The notes under the pieces: generated by a model
What the model was told of the DNA's origin: nothing
The model's input: only the letters and a program-made list of their open reading frames with translations
The model's database searches: none
Program-made: the position numbers and the translations under genes
Part shown: positions 42,832-52,338 of the stretch, in pieces
Layout: each line of letters begins with the position of its first letter
Numbering within the stretch: position 1 is the stretch's first letter
Assembly: GCF_001434815.1 (NCBI RefSeq)
Contig: NZ_AZDU01000003.1
Coordinates: 1-62,627 of the forward strand
Reading direction: 5' to 3'
Length of the DNA: 62,627 nucleotides
Source: Lactobacillus equicursoris DSM 19284 = JCM 14600 = CIP 110162
GTDB taxonomy: Bacteria > Bacillota > Bacilli > Lactobacillales > Lactobacillaceae

Positions 42832-44733
42832 ATGAAGAAAAAAACGAAAAGTCAAGAGAAGAAACAGCAAAAGCAAAAGAAAAAACGTGGCTGGCTGAAG
42901 TGGCTGCTGAGCTCCATCCAAACCAAGATCACGGTGATCTTCATGTTGCTGTTACTAGCAACGATTGAAATCATCGGGGCTTACTTTACCCGGCAGATGG
43001 AACAAACCAGTATCGATAACTTCCAAACCACCATCCAGCTGCAGAGCATTGTGACTGAGCAGCTCACCAACCAATTAGTGAAAAACGGTAAGAGCTCTGA
43101 CCGGATGATGAACCAGATCGTGACCGACTACAACAATTCAGCCATTTCTGAAATTGAGGTTGTCGACAGCAAAAACGTCATTCGGGCCGTGTCTAGCTTG
43201 AACGAAAACGACCGGGTGGGCCAGCTGTCAAACAACCGGGACATCCGGGAAGTCATCAATACCGGCCAAACCAAGACGACAGTCACCAGCGACAAGACTG
43301 GTAGCTACATGGTTCAAATTACGCCCTTAACTAGCGGGACCAATATTGTGGGGGCCGTCTACGTCAAGGCCAGCATGGCGGACGTTTTTGACAACCTGCG
43401 CAATGTCTCCATCATGTTCTTAACGGCTTCCTTGTTAGCCGTAGTGGTAGCGGCAGTGGCTTCCATGTTTATTTCCCGGGCAATAACCAAGCCAATTGAG
43501 GAGCTCCGCCAGCAGGCCATGCAGGTGGCTGACGGAGACTACTCCGCTCAAGTCAAGATTTACTCCAATGACGAATTAGGGCAATTGGGTGCTGCCTTTA
43601 ACACCCTGTCAGCCCGGATCGAGCAGACTCAGGAGCAGTCTGAATCAGAGCGAAGACGGCTAGACAGCGTCTTGTCCCACATGACCGACGGGGTGATTGC
43701 GACTGACCGGCACGGCAATGTGTCGATCATCAACCAGATGGCCCAGGACTTTTTAAACATTAAGGCTGACGATGCTATCAACAAGCCAATTTCCCAGATC
43801 CTGGGTCTGGGTGAGGAATATACCTCCCAAGACCTGATCTCCAGCCAAAGCGACATGCAAGTCACGGTCAATGGCGGGACCAATGATGAAATGATCTTGC
43901 ACGCGAGCTTCACCCTGATCAAGCGGGTAACCGGTTTTGTGTCTGGTGCCGTTTGCGTCTTGCACGACGTGACCGAGCAAATCAAAAACGAAGATGAGCA
44001 AAGACAGTTCGTTTCTAACGTGTCTCACGAATTAAGAACGCCTTTGACCAGCGTCCGGGCCTATATTGAAGCTTTGAATGAAGGAGCCTGGAAGGATCCC
44101 GAAATTGCGCCGCAATTTTTGCAGGTGACTCAAGATGAAACTGAGCGGATGATCCGGATGGTTAACGACCTCTTAGTCTTGTCCAGAATGGACCGGGGGA
44201 CAACCAAGCTGGAACTGGAATGGGTCAACTTTACCGACTTTGTCAGCCACCTGCTCAACCGCTTTGACATGATTGTTGAGCACGACCAAGGCGAGGCCCA
44301 AAGCGAAAGCAAGCAGTATGTGATCAAGCGAGATCTGGGCAACCAGGCCTTGTGGATTGAAATCGACACCGACCAGATGATGCGGGTGATCGACAACATC
44401 ATGAACAACGCCATCAAGTATTCACCAGATGGCGGGACCATCACCGTTCGCTTGCAGCAAAGACAAAACCAGGTCCTCTTGAGTATTGCTGACCAAGGCT
44501 TGGGGATTCCGCGCAAGGATTTAAGCAAGATTTTTGACCGCTTCTACCGGGCAGACAAGGCGCGGTCGCGCGCCCAAGGCGGGACCGGTTTAGGCTTAGC
44601 TATTGCCAAGGAAATCGTCAACGCCCATGGCGGCAAGATCTGGGCCGACAGCCGGGAAGGCCACGGCTCAACTTTCTATATTTCCCTGCCATATGAGCCA
44701 ATGGAAGAGGAGGATGAATGGGATGAGGTTTAG
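42832..44733 (+). CDS. walK: Sensor histidine kinase WalK
   Basis: 633 residues. Very basic N-terminus, helix at about 33-51, extracellular sensor domain, second helix at about 188-212, HAMP (about 213-270), PAS (about 275-385), phospho-acceptor His399 in NVSHELRTPLTS and ATPase domain with NAIKYS and GTGLGLAIAKEI. It phosphorylates WalR in response to wall status. Its 3' end overlaps the walH start. Confidence 0.97.
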   Translation: MKKKTKSQEKKQQKQKKKRGWLKWLLSSIQTKITVIFMLLLLATIEIIGAYFTRQMEQTSIDNFQTTIQLQSIVTEQLTNQLVKNGKSSDRMMNQIVTDYNNSAISEIEVVDSKNVIRAVSSLNENDRVGQLSNNRDIREVINTGQTKTTVTSDKTGSYMVQITPLTSGTNIVGAVYVKASMADVFDNLRNVSIMFLTASLLAVVVAAVASMFISRAITKPIEELRQQAMQVADGDYSAQVKIYSNDELGQLGAAFNTLSARIEQTQEQSESERRRLDSVLSHMTDGVIATDRHGNVSIINQMAQDFLNIKADDAINKPISQILGLGEEYTSQDLISSQSDMQVTVNGGTNDEMILHASFTLIKRVTGFVSGAVCVLHDVTEQIKNEDEQRQFVSNVSHELRTPLTSVRAYIEALNEGAWKDPEIAPQFLQVTQDETERMIRMVNDLLVLSRMDRGTTKLELEWVNFTDFVSHLLNRFDMIVEHDQGEAQSESKQYVIKRDLGNQALWIEIDTDQMMRVIDNIMNNAIKYSPDGGTITVRLQQRQNQVLLSIADQGLGIPRKDLSKIFDRFYRADKARSRAQGGTGLGLAIAKEIVNAHGGKIWADSREGHGSTFYISLPYEPMEEEDEWDEV

Positions 44734-46294
44734 ATTCAAGCTTAAAATCAATTTCAAAGACATTCTGCTTAACATTGCCACTTTTGCGGTGATTGCCTTG
44801 TCCATCTATCTTTGGGTCACGGTGATGACCAGTGACCAGCGCTTTAGCCAGATCAGCAATGAAGATTCGGCGCAAAGCTCGGCCACGGTCAATAGCCGCT
44901 ACCGGGGAGTCCAGGCCTTTTATGCGCCTGGACAAGTTTACAGCTTTAAGGATGGCGTGCGCTACCAGGTGCACGATGCACAAGAAAACCTTCCTTTAAA
45001 ATTTGTACAAAAAGTTGAAAAGCTGGGTTTAGGTAAGATTGAAAAGATGTCGACTGCAACTAGCGACTACCAAAAGCTGTTGGATGATAGCAACTATATC
45101 CACTTTGCTTATCCGGATCAGATCAACTTCTCCCTCTTGCTTGGCAAAAAGAAGACCAATTCCGGCCTACTTTTTAACCGGGTCTTCGTTCCGATTAAAA
45201 GCAACCTGCACTACCTCTATTTTGGCAATGATATTAGCACTAAGATCTACCGGATGAGAATCATGAAGGGCTCTTTGACTAAGCTGGTTTCTTACGTGCA
45301 AAAGGCGGAAGACCAGCAAAAGGTTTCCTTCTTGCATCTGAAGAACCGCTATGTGCCTTTTTATTCAAAAGCCGTATCAGTTAAAGAATACAGCTACCTG
45401 ATCAGCTACCAGGCCAGCAGCTACTATGCTTCTAAGCTCTTGGGCAGCTCTTATCGCAAGTCTGTGGCTAAAAATGGCCAAACCGTCTACACGTCAGATT
45501 ATTCTCAAAGGCTGCAATTGCCTTTGGCGGGCAAAAACAGCGACCACCAGTACCTGTATCAGGTCTACCAGACCAAGAAGAGCCGGACTATGACCCAGCA
45601 GCTGCTAGAAAGTGCGGCTTACGTCAGAAAGCTAGGGCTGACCGAGCAGGACCTGCGCTTTTTTGAAGCTGATGGCCACAAGATCAGCTATGTCAACTTT
45701 GTAGAAGGATATCCGCTTTTTGTCAATGACCAGCTGGCCCAGGCCCAGGCAACCTTTAAAAAGGAATCTGTCAGCGTTAGCTTCAACAGTTTAAACCTGC
45801 AGATCCCAATTCCATATGACGGCCACAAGAAAAAGCTGCTCAAGACGGCCAGCCTGCTTAAAGAATTAACCGAGATTGGGATCAAGGAAAGTCAGATTCA
45901 AGAAATTACGATTGGCTACCATATTAAAAATGATGCCAAGCGTTCTGACTTGATTACCCTGGTGCCAACTTACTTTATTAAGGTTAATGGGAAATGGAAT
46001 AGCTTGGAAGGCTGGAAACAGGCGAAGACTAATCCAGATACCCTGACTGATAGTTCTGCAAATGTCTATAGCAGTTTCAGCTCTAGTTCCAGTTCTAACA
46101 GTTCCAGCAGCTCGAGCAGCTCGTCAGCTGTAAGCTCAAGTACCGCGGCCGCTTCTAGCAGCTCAGCTACGGGGCAAGCACCGACTTACCGGAGCTCTAG
46201 CTCGCAAGCGTCTGCTTCTTCGTCCAGCAGCTCAGCTATCAAGTCTAGCTCTAGTTCCAGCTCCAGTTCGACTAATTCAGAGGGGGATCAATAA
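44723..46294 (+). CDS. walH: WalK regulatory protein WalH (YycH)
   Basis: 523 residues. One membrane helix near the start (about 14-34) and a large extracytoplasmic domain, then a tail of about 85 residues made almost only of Ser with some Ala and Thr. Such tails suggest an extended wall-spanning linker. The frame is open further into walK, but AGGAGG nine bases before the ATG at 44723 decides the start. YycH acts with YycI as a negative regulator of WalK in Bacillus. Confidence 0.9.
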   Translation: MRFRFKLKINFKDILLNIATFAVIALSIYLWVTVMTSDQRFSQISNEDSAQSSATVNSRYRGVQAFYAPGQVYSFKDGVRYQVHDAQENLPLKFVQKVEKLGLGKIEKMSTATSDYQKLLDDSNYIHFAYPDQINFSLLLGKKKTNSGLLFNRVFVPIKSNLHYLYFGNDISTKIYRMRIMKGSLTKLVSYVQKAEDQQKVSFLHLKNRYVPFYSKAVSVKEYSYLISYQASSYYASKLLGSSYRKSVAKNGQTVYTSDYSQRLQLPLAGKNSDHQYLYQVYQTKKSRTMTQQLLESAAYVRKLGLTEQDLRFFEADGHKISYVNFVEGYPLFVNDQLAQAQATFKKESVSVSFNSLNLQIPIPYDGHKKKLLKTASLLKELTEIGIKESQIQEITIGYHIKNDAKRSDLITLVPTYFIKVNGKWNSLEGWKQAKTNPDTLTDSSANVYSSFSSSSSSNSSSSSSSSSAVSSSTAAASSSSATGQAPTYRSSSSQASASSSSSSAIKSSSSSSSSSTNSEGDQ

Positions 46295-47094
46295 TGGACC
46301 ATCGCAAAATTGAATGGCTTTTTCTCATTTTATTCCTGTTAGTCGACATCTACTTGTTTGTAGAACTATGGCGGGTACCGGTGACCCTAACTTCGTCGAC
46401 GACCTCGACGACGAGTACCGCTAATTTGAAAAGCGAGATGAAGTCGGACAACATCACTCTGCCAAAGCTTTCCAAGCAATCAGGTTCTGGCTATTACCTC
46501 GCGTCTAAAAATAAGAGCGACTTGAAGGAAAAGGCGAAGACTTTAAGCAGTGGCCTCACTACCAGCTACTCTGATAGTGACAATATCCTGTATGGCACCT
46601 TGAAAACGCCAATTGCCCTTGAACGGATGACGGTCAAGAATTTTAAAAATGACACTAATTACGTTCTGCATAGCAAAGACTACGTTTATGATTCCAGCCT
46701 GTCCAACAGCAGTACCTATGTTTACCTGCAAAAGACTAAGTTTGGTACCCTTTATAGCGGGGCGGGCCAATTAGTGATCAATGTCAAAAACAAGGCGATT
46801 ACTGGCTACTACCAAACCTACTTGAATGATCTAACCAGTGTCCGGGAATTGCAGGCTACGATCAGTCCTTGGCGGGCGGTTACCAACCTTTACACGACGC
46901 GGGAGCTGACCAGTAATTCCAAGGTGATGTGGGTTAAGCCGGCCTATACTCGCTTAACCAAGGTTAAGGGCAACGTGATTTTTGTTCCAACTTGGCTGGT
47001 CTTGATTGAAAACAAGCGCAGCAAGAGTACGGCATTAAAAAGAATCAATGCCTTTAGCGGCCAATTGATGCAGACCAATGCCATCAATGAATAG
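46294..47094 (+). CDS. walI: WalK regulatory protein WalI (YycI)
   Basis: 266 residues with one N-terminal helix (about 6-25) and an extracytoplasmic domain typical of YycI. The ATG overlaps the walH stop by one base, so translation is coupled. A Ser/Thr-rich stretch (SSTTSTTSTANLKS) follows the helix. Confidence 0.9.
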   Translation: MDHRKIEWLFLILFLLVDIYLFVELWRVPVTLTSSTTSTTSTANLKSEMKSDNITLPKLSKQSGSGYYLASKNKSDLKEKAKTLSSGLTTSYSDSDNILYGTLKTPIALERMTVKNFKNDTNYVLHSKDYVYDSSLSNSSTYVYLQKTKFGTLYSGAGQLVINVKNKAITGYYQTYLNDLTSVRELQATISPWRAVTNLYTTRELTSNSKVMWVKPAYTRLTKVKGNVIFVPTWLVLIENKRSKSTALKRINAFSGQLMQTNAINE

Positions 47095-47102
47095 GAGATA
47101 AT

Positions 47103-47900
47103 TTGCAGTTTACAGTATTATCCAGTGGCTCAGCTGGCAATTGCAGCCTGATCACTACTGGAGAGCACAAGATTTTAATGGATGCCGGCTTGTCTGGCAA
47201 GAAGACCAAGGAGCTCTTGGCCAAAGTCGGCGTGGCGATTGAGGACCTAGACATGGTCTTTTTAAGCCACGACCACGGCGACCACAGCGGCGGGATGGGC
47301 GTGTTGATGCGCCGCTACCCGCAGCTGAATGCTTTTTCTAATGAAGAAACCTGGAAGTATTTTACAGAAACTGGCAAGATCGGCAAGCTGCCTGAAGACC
47401 AGATCAACGTGATTGAGCCAGGGCAGACCAAGACCTATGGCGACTTAGAGGTGACAGCCTTTGCCACCAGCCACGATGCCGTCAAGCCCCAGTACTATGT
47501 CTTCTCTAGCGGCGGCAAGCGCCTGGCCTGCCTGACAGATACGGGCTATGTGTCAGAAGCGGTTGAATATGAAATCGCGGATGCTGACGCCTATTTGCTG
47601 GAATTTAACTATGATGACCTAATGCTCAGAAGCGGCCCTTACCCTTGGCGATTGCAAGAGCGGGTGCGGTCAGATCATGGTCACTTATCTAACGAGCAGG
47701 CAGCGGAAGCCCTGGCTGATGTGATTACGGCAAGGACCAAGCATGTTTTTCTGGCTCACCGGAGCCAGAAGAATAATATCAACTACCTGGCTAGGGATGC
47801 GGCAGAGAAAGTCTTGTCTGAAAGAGAAGTTGATGTGGCCAGTGACCTAGAGCTGGTTGATACAGAGCCTTACACGCCCACTCCTTTAATCAATTTATAA
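47103..47900 (+). CDS. walJ: MBL-fold hydrolase WalJ (YycJ)
   Basis: 265 residues, metallo-beta-lactamase fold with SHDHGDHSGG (about 57-66), later His in SHDAVK and DTGYVS. The family are predicted 5'-exonucleases or metal hydrolases linked to cell division and DNA replication. Start is TTG with GGAGA upstream. Last gene of the wal operon proper. Confidence 0.92.
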   Translation: MQFTVLSSGSAGNCSLITTGEHKILMDAGLSGKKTKELLAKVGVAIEDLDMVFLSHDHGDHSGGMGVLMRRYPQLNAFSNEETWKYFTETGKIGKLPEDQINVIEPGQTKTYGDLEVTAFATSHDAVKPQYYVFSSGGKRLACLTDTGYVSEAVEYEIADADAYLLEFNYDDLMLRSGPYPWRLQERVRSDHGHLSNEQAAEALADVITARTKHVFLAHRSQKNNINYLARDAAEKVLSEREVDVASDLELVDTEPYTPTPLINL

Positions 47901-48003
47901 TATGTTTTTTTACTTAAGTATTTAAATGAATCAAAACCTTTTATTCATATTAAGTTCAAAAAACTTGGCTAAGATAAGGGAAAGTAACAAGGAGTGATAA
48001 ATT

Positions 48004-49287
48004 ATGGTTGAAGAACAAGATAAGAGAAAAAAAGAAAATAATCGTTTTTTAGCTAAAGTGGCAATTGTCGGCGTCGTTGCCGGCTTGCTCGGCGGTGGGG
48101 TTGCTTATGGTGGTCTAACGGCAGCTAATCTTAATAGCAACTCAACTAGCTCATCATCCTCAACGTCCTCAGTCAACAGCGGGGATACTGGTTCAGTAAC
48201 GACTTCGACTAGTGGTACGACCAAGGTCAACAAGTCAACCACGACCAACGGGACTATGACTAGTGCTTATAAGAAGGTTCAAAACGCGGTTGTTTCCGTT
48301 TTGAACTATAAGTATACGTCCGGCTCTTCATCTAGCTCAGACCTTTACAGCATCTTTGGCTATGGGGACTCGGATTCTGATTCTAGCTCTGGTTCATCCA
48401 GCTCAAGCAAGAAGTCATTGACCCTGTACTCAGAAGGTTCTGGGGTTATCTACACGACTTCCAACGGCAAGGGCTACATCGTCACTAACAACCACGTTAT
48501 CTCTGGCGCCGCCAAGGTTAAGGTTATCTTGGCATCTGGCAAGACCATTGCGGCTAAGGTAGTCGGCAAGGACTCAACCAGTGACTTGGCAGTCCTGTCC
48601 ATTGACTCTAAGTACGTTACCCAAACGGCTTCCTTTGGTGATTCCAGTTCCCTCCAATCAGGTCAAACCGTAATTGCCGTCGGGTCACCAGAAGGTTCAG
48701 AATATGCCTCAACGGTTACCCAAGGGATTGTCTCCTCACCAAGCCGGACGATCACTTACAACTCTAACCAGATGACGGTTATCCAAACTGACGCAGCCAT
48801 CAACTCTGGTAACTCCGGTGGTCCACTGGTTAACTCAGATGGTCAAGTCATCGGGATCAACTCCATGAAACTGTCCAGCTCCACGAGTGGGGATTCAGTT
48901 GAAGGGATGGGCTTTGCGATTCCTTCAAACGAAGTCGTAACCATCGTTAACCAGCTGGTTAAGAAGGGGAAGATCACCCGGCCACAATTAGGGATCAAGG
49001 TCGCAGACATCTCTGAACTAAACAGCTATTACAAGAAGCAATTGGGGATCTCCACCAGCCTGAAGAAGGGGCTGTACGTTGCCAGCGTAACCAGCGGCAG
49101 CGCCGCAGCCAAGGCTGGCATCAAGAAGGGGGACGTCATTACCGCAGCTGATGGCAAGACGGTTAGCGACGTAGCAACCCTGCACAGCATCCTTTACAGC
49201 CACAATGTTGGCGACAAGGTCAAGATCACCGTTACCAGAAATGGCAAGAGCCAGACCTTTACGGTAACCTTGGAAGCAAGCAAGTAA
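48004..49287 (+). CDS. htrA: HtrA-type surface serine protease
   Basis: 427 residues. Membrane helix at about 17-38, Ser/Thr-rich linker (about 45-90) with a second Ser-rich insert near 105-140, protease domain with His164 (TNNHVIS), Asp194 (SDLAVL) and Ser271 (NSGNSGGPL), and one PDZ domain (about 330-420). It degrades misfolded exported proteins. AAGGAG precedes the ATG. Follows walJ after 103 bp, as in other lactobacilli. Confidence 0.96.
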   Translation: MVEEQDKRKKENNRFLAKVAIVGVVAGLLGGGVAYGGLTAANLNSNSTSSSSSTSSVNSGDTGSVTTSTSGTTKVNKSTTTNGTMTSAYKKVQNAVVSVLNYKYTSGSSSSSDLYSIFGYGDSDSDSSSGSSSSSKKSLTLYSEGSGVIYTTSNGKGYIVTNNHVISGAAKVKVILASGKTIAAKVVGKDSTSDLAVLSIDSKYVTQTASFGDSSSLQSGQTVIAVGSPEGSEYASTVTQGIVSSPSRTITYNSNQMTVIQTDAAINSGNSGGPLVNSDGQVIGINSMKLSSSTSGDSVEGMGFAIPSNEVVTIVNQLVKKGKITRPQLGIKVADISELNSYYKKQLGISTSLKKGLYVASVTSGSAAAKAGIKKGDVITAADGKTVSDVATLHSILYSHNVGDKVKITVTRNGKSQTFTVTLEASK

Positions 49288-49309
49288 TTATTAGTTAAAT
49301 AAGAACAAA

Positions 49310-49352
49310 TAAAGCTCGAGCAACTGTTAAATCCAGTTTCTCGGGCTTTTTT
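49310..49352 (+). terminator. Terminator of htrA
   Basis: AAAGCTCGAG and CTCGGGCTTT arms with inner CAACTG/CAGTTT pairing, then T-run. Confidence 0.85.
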
Positions 49353-49426
49353 GTTAACATAAAGCAGATAGAATGAAAGAAAGGTTCGGCTTTATTTCTT
49401 GTCAAGTCCTTTTTAAATAACAGGGT

Positions 49427-49730
49427 TATCCCCAATTTTGTGGAAAAGACTGTGGATTGTGTATAAATAGGGCTTTCTGTTCGGTGGAAAACTGTGGATA
49501 AGCTGTGGATTGTGTGTAAGTTTCACAGTGAAATAACATGCTAAAACAGGTGTTCAAGGCGGTAAACCGGGCTTTACACTTGATTATTTGTGAAAAGAGC
49601 TAGTCCACAGGCTGCTTGTGGAAGTGTTCCACGCTTTTGAGCCAAATTTTTTTGAAAAAACTAGTGCTAGACAAGACATTTAGCAGAACTACTAGATCTA
49701 GAGGAAGGGGAAAAAGGCTTGTGGAAAAGA
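49427..49730. promoter_or_regulatory. Cluster of DnaA-box-like sequences
   Basis: Two perfect 9-mers (TGTGTATAA at 49458-49466 and TGTGGATAA at 49493-49501) and several one- or two-mismatch copies (TTATCCCCA, TGTGGAAAA twice, TGTGGATTG twice, TGTGTGTAA) fill the gap between htrA and rlmH. This gap of about 520 bp has no gene. Confidence 0.7.
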
Positions 49731-49806
49731 GCGGTTGATAAAGTGTTAAAGACTGTTAATTTCTGGTTAGCTGAGTCAGAAAAGCCTATGGTAAAATAGA
49801 AGCATT

Positions 49807-50286
49807 ATGAATATCAAAATTGTTTGCGTTGGAAAATTAAAAGAGAAGTATTTTAAAGATGGGATTGCGGAGTATCAAAAGCGGCTGACCCGCTTTGCCA
49901 AGGTGGAGATCGTGCAAGTGCCAGATGAAAAGGCACCAGAGAGCTTGAGCCCAGCCCAGATGGAAGAGGTCAAGAATCGGGAAGGCGAACGGATCCTGAG
50001 CAAGATTAAGGACAAGGAATATGTCTACGTGCTGGCCATCAAGGGGAAAGAGCGGGCTAGTGAGGAATTTGCCAAGGAGCTCAAGGACCTAGCGACATAT
50101 GGCCATTCTGACATCACCTTTGTGATCGGTGGGAGCCTAGGGACGAGCCAGGTAGTTAACAAACGAGCTGATGACTTGTTCAGTTTTGGCAAGCTGACCA
50201 TGCCCCACCAGCTGATGCGGCTAGTTTTGATCGAGCAGATCTACCGGGCCTTCATGATCAACTCTGGGAGTCCATACCATAAATAA
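49807..50286 (+). CDS. rlmH: 23S rRNA (pseudouridine1915-N3)-methyltransferase
   Basis: 159 residues, the SPOUT-fold RlmH: N-terminal [27 protein letters not shown], glycine-rich SAM knot [10 protein letters not shown] (about 105-114) and C-terminal [19 protein letters not shown]. It methylates Psi1915 in 23S rRNA helix 69. Length and ending are exactly typical. Confidence 0.97.
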   Translation: MNIKIVCVGKLKEKYFKDGIAEYQKRLTRFAKVEIVQVPDEKAPESLSPAQMEEVKNREGERILSKIKDKEYVYVLAIKGKERASEEFAKELKDLATYGHSDITFVIGGSLGTSQVVNKRADDLFSFGKLTMPHQLMRLVLIEQIYRAFMINSGSPYHK

Positions 50287-50367
50287 GGCGGTTAAAGTTT
50301 GTGGCTTAAAAATTAGAATAATTGTGAACAAAATATGCTAAAATGCGATATTTCTGCGATAAGTGTG

Positions 50368-50396
50368 TTGACTTTTTTATTGGAAGAGCGTACTCT
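50368..50396 (+). promoter_or_regulatory. Promoter of the secreted/membrane module at 50439
   Basis: TTGACT, 17-bp spacer, TACTCT; AAAGGAA lies before the ATG. Confidence 0.55.
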
Positions 50397-50438
50397 AATA
50401 AGAATTAGTTAATCATTAGAAACAGGGAAAGGAATTAT

Positions 50439-51152
50439 ATGATTAAATCTTTCAAATTATTGTCATTGTCACTATTGTCTGTAACCATAGTAGCAATGTT
50501 GATGTCAGCTCAGAATGTTGGTGCAGCAACCAATAATACTGAAAATACTACTGTGTCTAGTATTGAGAGTAATAATACATCTAAAAATACTTTGACAGAT
50601 TCAGAAATTGATGATCTAGACGACTATGTAGAAGTCAAAAATAATCAGTATGTTTTGAATGTTCCAAGCAGTTCTAATTTAAGTGAACAGGAGATAAAAG
50701 TAGCTAAGGCAGTAATAGAAGAGTCTAATAGAAATATTCAGAAAAATAATTTATCCATTGATCCAGTCACAAAAGAAGCTTCAGAAACTAGTTCACAAAA
50801 TGTAGTTTTCAACACAAAGTTTAGAGTACTTGCGAGAGCAAAAGCTAAAAAGAAGGCTAAGTCATATACATTTAAAAACTTTTGGTGGGGAAGTAGATAT
50901 TATTTCCGCAGTAATAAAGCTATTGACCAGATGGAACATGAGTTGGAAAGTAAGGCAATGTCCGTAGAGTTAATTGGTGCTTTAGCAAGTATAGTAAGTA
51001 GTGGCTATGCATCAGCAATTGGAACTGTAGGTTCAGTTTATTTCTCTAAGATTAGAAGTGATTTGGACGGCATGCATAAGAAACATCCCCACAGTTCTTT
51101 ATATATGGATATCAATTATTCTGGTGTATATAAAATTAAGGTGCTTAAATGA
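50439..51152 (+). CDS. Secreted low-GC protein of the FWWG family, paralogue 2
   Basis: 237 residues with a signal peptide (MIKSFKLLSLSLLSVTIVAM..., cleavage near NVGA/ATNN). Shared with the protein at 12076-12735 in the same order: YVEVKNNQYVL, RNIQKNNLSI, a basic segment, FWWGSRYYFRSN (about 152-163), KKH and YMDINY near the end. The central part is Lys/Arg-rich (RARAKAKKKAKSYTF). No known domain. A/T-rich DNA and own promoter. The next gene starts within its last codons. Confidence 0.72.
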   Translation: MIKSFKLLSLSLLSVTIVAMLMSAQNVGAATNNTENTTVSSIESNNTSKNTLTDSEIDDLDDYVEVKNNQYVLNVPSSSNLSEQEIKVAKAVIEESNRNIQKNNLSIDPVTKEASETSSQNVVFNTKFRVLARAKAKKKAKSYTFKNFWWGSRYYFRSNKAIDQMEHELESKAMSVELIGALASIVSSGYASAIGTVGSVYFSKIRSDLDGMHKKHPHSSLYMDINYSGVYKIKVLK

Positions 51153-51394
51153 TGTGGAGATATCTTTTTTGCTTTTTACCAGTAGTCCTCTACTTTATCT
51201 TTAAGAAGATTGATAATCCAGCGATGCGCTGGTTGCGAAAGCATCGCGGATGGTTAATCAGCGTTGTTTCTGTAATCTGGTTGGTTTACGAGATAGCAGA
51301 AGAGGGCTTTAATGCCTTTGTGATGTGGCCGATCTTATTCACTTTATTTGGAATTGTGCTAATTGTGAATGATTGGCTTGTAAGAGCTAAATAG
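51149..51394 (+). CDS. Small membrane protein, partner of paralogue 2
   Basis: 81 residues with three hydrophobic segments (about 4-18, 35-51 and 57-75) and a basic loop (KKIDNPAMRWLRKHRG). The ATG overlaps the stop of the secreted-protein gene by four bases (ATGA), so the two are translationally coupled. No family recognised and no clear similarity to the 99-residue partner of paralogue 1, a pattern known for immunity proteins; that role is inference. Confidence 0.65.
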   Translation: MMWRYLFCFLPVVLYFIFKKIDNPAMRWLRKHRGWLISVVSVIWLVYEIAEEGFNAFVMWPILFTLFGIVLIVNDWLVRAK

Positions 51395-51399
51395 ATTAG

Positions 51400-51437
51400 A
51401 AGACCAAGATCTCAAGTAACAGATCTTGGTCTTTTTG
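51400..51437 (+). terminator. Terminator of the 50439-51394 module
   Basis: AGACCAAGATCT/AGATCTTGGTCT stem, eight-base loop and five T. Confidence 0.92.
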
Positions 51438-51445
51438 GTAGCGAT

Positions 51446-51474
51446 TTAACAGTTCTCTTACCGAGTGTTAAAAT
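51446..51474 (+). promoter_or_regulatory. Promoter of the rgg-type gene
   Basis: TTAACA, 17-bp spacer, TAAAAT. Confidence 0.6.
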
Positions 51475-51516
51475 ACAAGTTATAGAAGTGTAAAAGTATC
51501 TTAGGGAAGTATGATG

Positions 51517-52320
51517 ATGAAGATCGGAAAGTTGTTGAGAAAAGTCCGCGTTGAGCTTGGCTTGACGCAAAAGGAAATGGCTGGTGATATTGTTTCACCA
51601 GCCCAGTACTTACGCATCGAAAAAGACGAGCAACAAATCAAGCTAGATGACTTGCTAGCCATTTTGCAAAAGCACGACTATGATCTAGGGCTCTTTTTTA
51701 CCAGACTAATGCTGCAGTGTCAGCTGAGGCAAGAGGCTTTGCTTGATGAAAACAAGGATGGCGTAAAAAAGGCATTTTATGGCTGTAATCTTGATAGTTT
51801 AGAAAAGCTCGAAATCAATCCTCACGATCAAATTTTGCTGGTTGAAGCAGAAACTATTAAGCAAGTACTTGGCCAGAGGCTGGATAAAAGTCAGACGAGT
51901 AAGCAGAAAATTTGTCAGTACTTTATTGATCAAGACAACTGGATGGAAAATCTAGAATCTTTAAAGCTATTTACGATTGTCCTACATATCTTTAACTTTG
52001 AAATGGTTGTTTTTTGGATGAATGAGCTATTAGATAAGTACCGACAAATTGAAAAGTATCCAGAACAGATCCAAATTGCTGTTGCAAAGATCTGCATTAG
52101 TTTTATGATTCGCTGCCATCAAGAGCAATCTGAGCAGTTAATTAAGCCAATTGTTGCTTTCGTTGATTCTTTCCCAGCCTACCCGGAATTTGCTATCTGC
52201 AAGTTGGTAGCAAAGTATTACCAAAGCCTATCTGTAGGAGATACAGATAAGGCGGAGAAGCTGAATTTTGCTTTGAATGAAGCAGGTGTGGCAGACTTTT
52301 TCAATTTTTGGTGGCAGTAG
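51517..52320 (+). CDS. Rgg/GadR/MutR-family regulator
   Basis: 267 residues. N-terminal XRE-type helix-turn-helix (MKIGKLLRKVRVELGLTQKE and SPAQYLRIEKDEQQIKLDDL, about 1-50) and a C-terminal helical repeat domain as in Rgg proteins that bind short hydrophobic peptides. Three ATGs stand in a row (51511, 51514, 51517); AGGGAAG fits the third best. The last codon is followed at once by a palindrome and a 22-codon hydrophobic ORF, then by the secreted papain-like gene, which it probably controls. Confidence 0.85.
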   Translation: MKIGKLLRKVRVELGLTQKEMAGDIVSPAQYLRIEKDEQQIKLDDLLAILQKHDYDLGLFFTRLMLQCQLRQEALLDENKDGVKKAFYGCNLDSLEKLEINPHDQILLVEAETIKQVLGQRLDKSQTSKQKICQYFIDQDNWMENLESLKLFTIVLHIFNFEMVVFWMNELLDKYRQIEKYPEQIQIAVAKICISFMIRCHQEQSEQLIKPIVAFVDSFPAYPEFAICKLVAKYYQSLSVGDTDKAEKLNFALNEAGVADFFNFWWQ

Positions 52321-52338
52321 AATTTCATATATGAAATT
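52321..52338. promoter_or_regulatory. Perfect 18-bp palindrome after the rgg-type gene
   Basis: AATTTCATATATGAAATT is its own complement and includes the ATG of the possible peptide ORF. It could be the operator of the Rgg-type protein. Confidence 0.5.
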
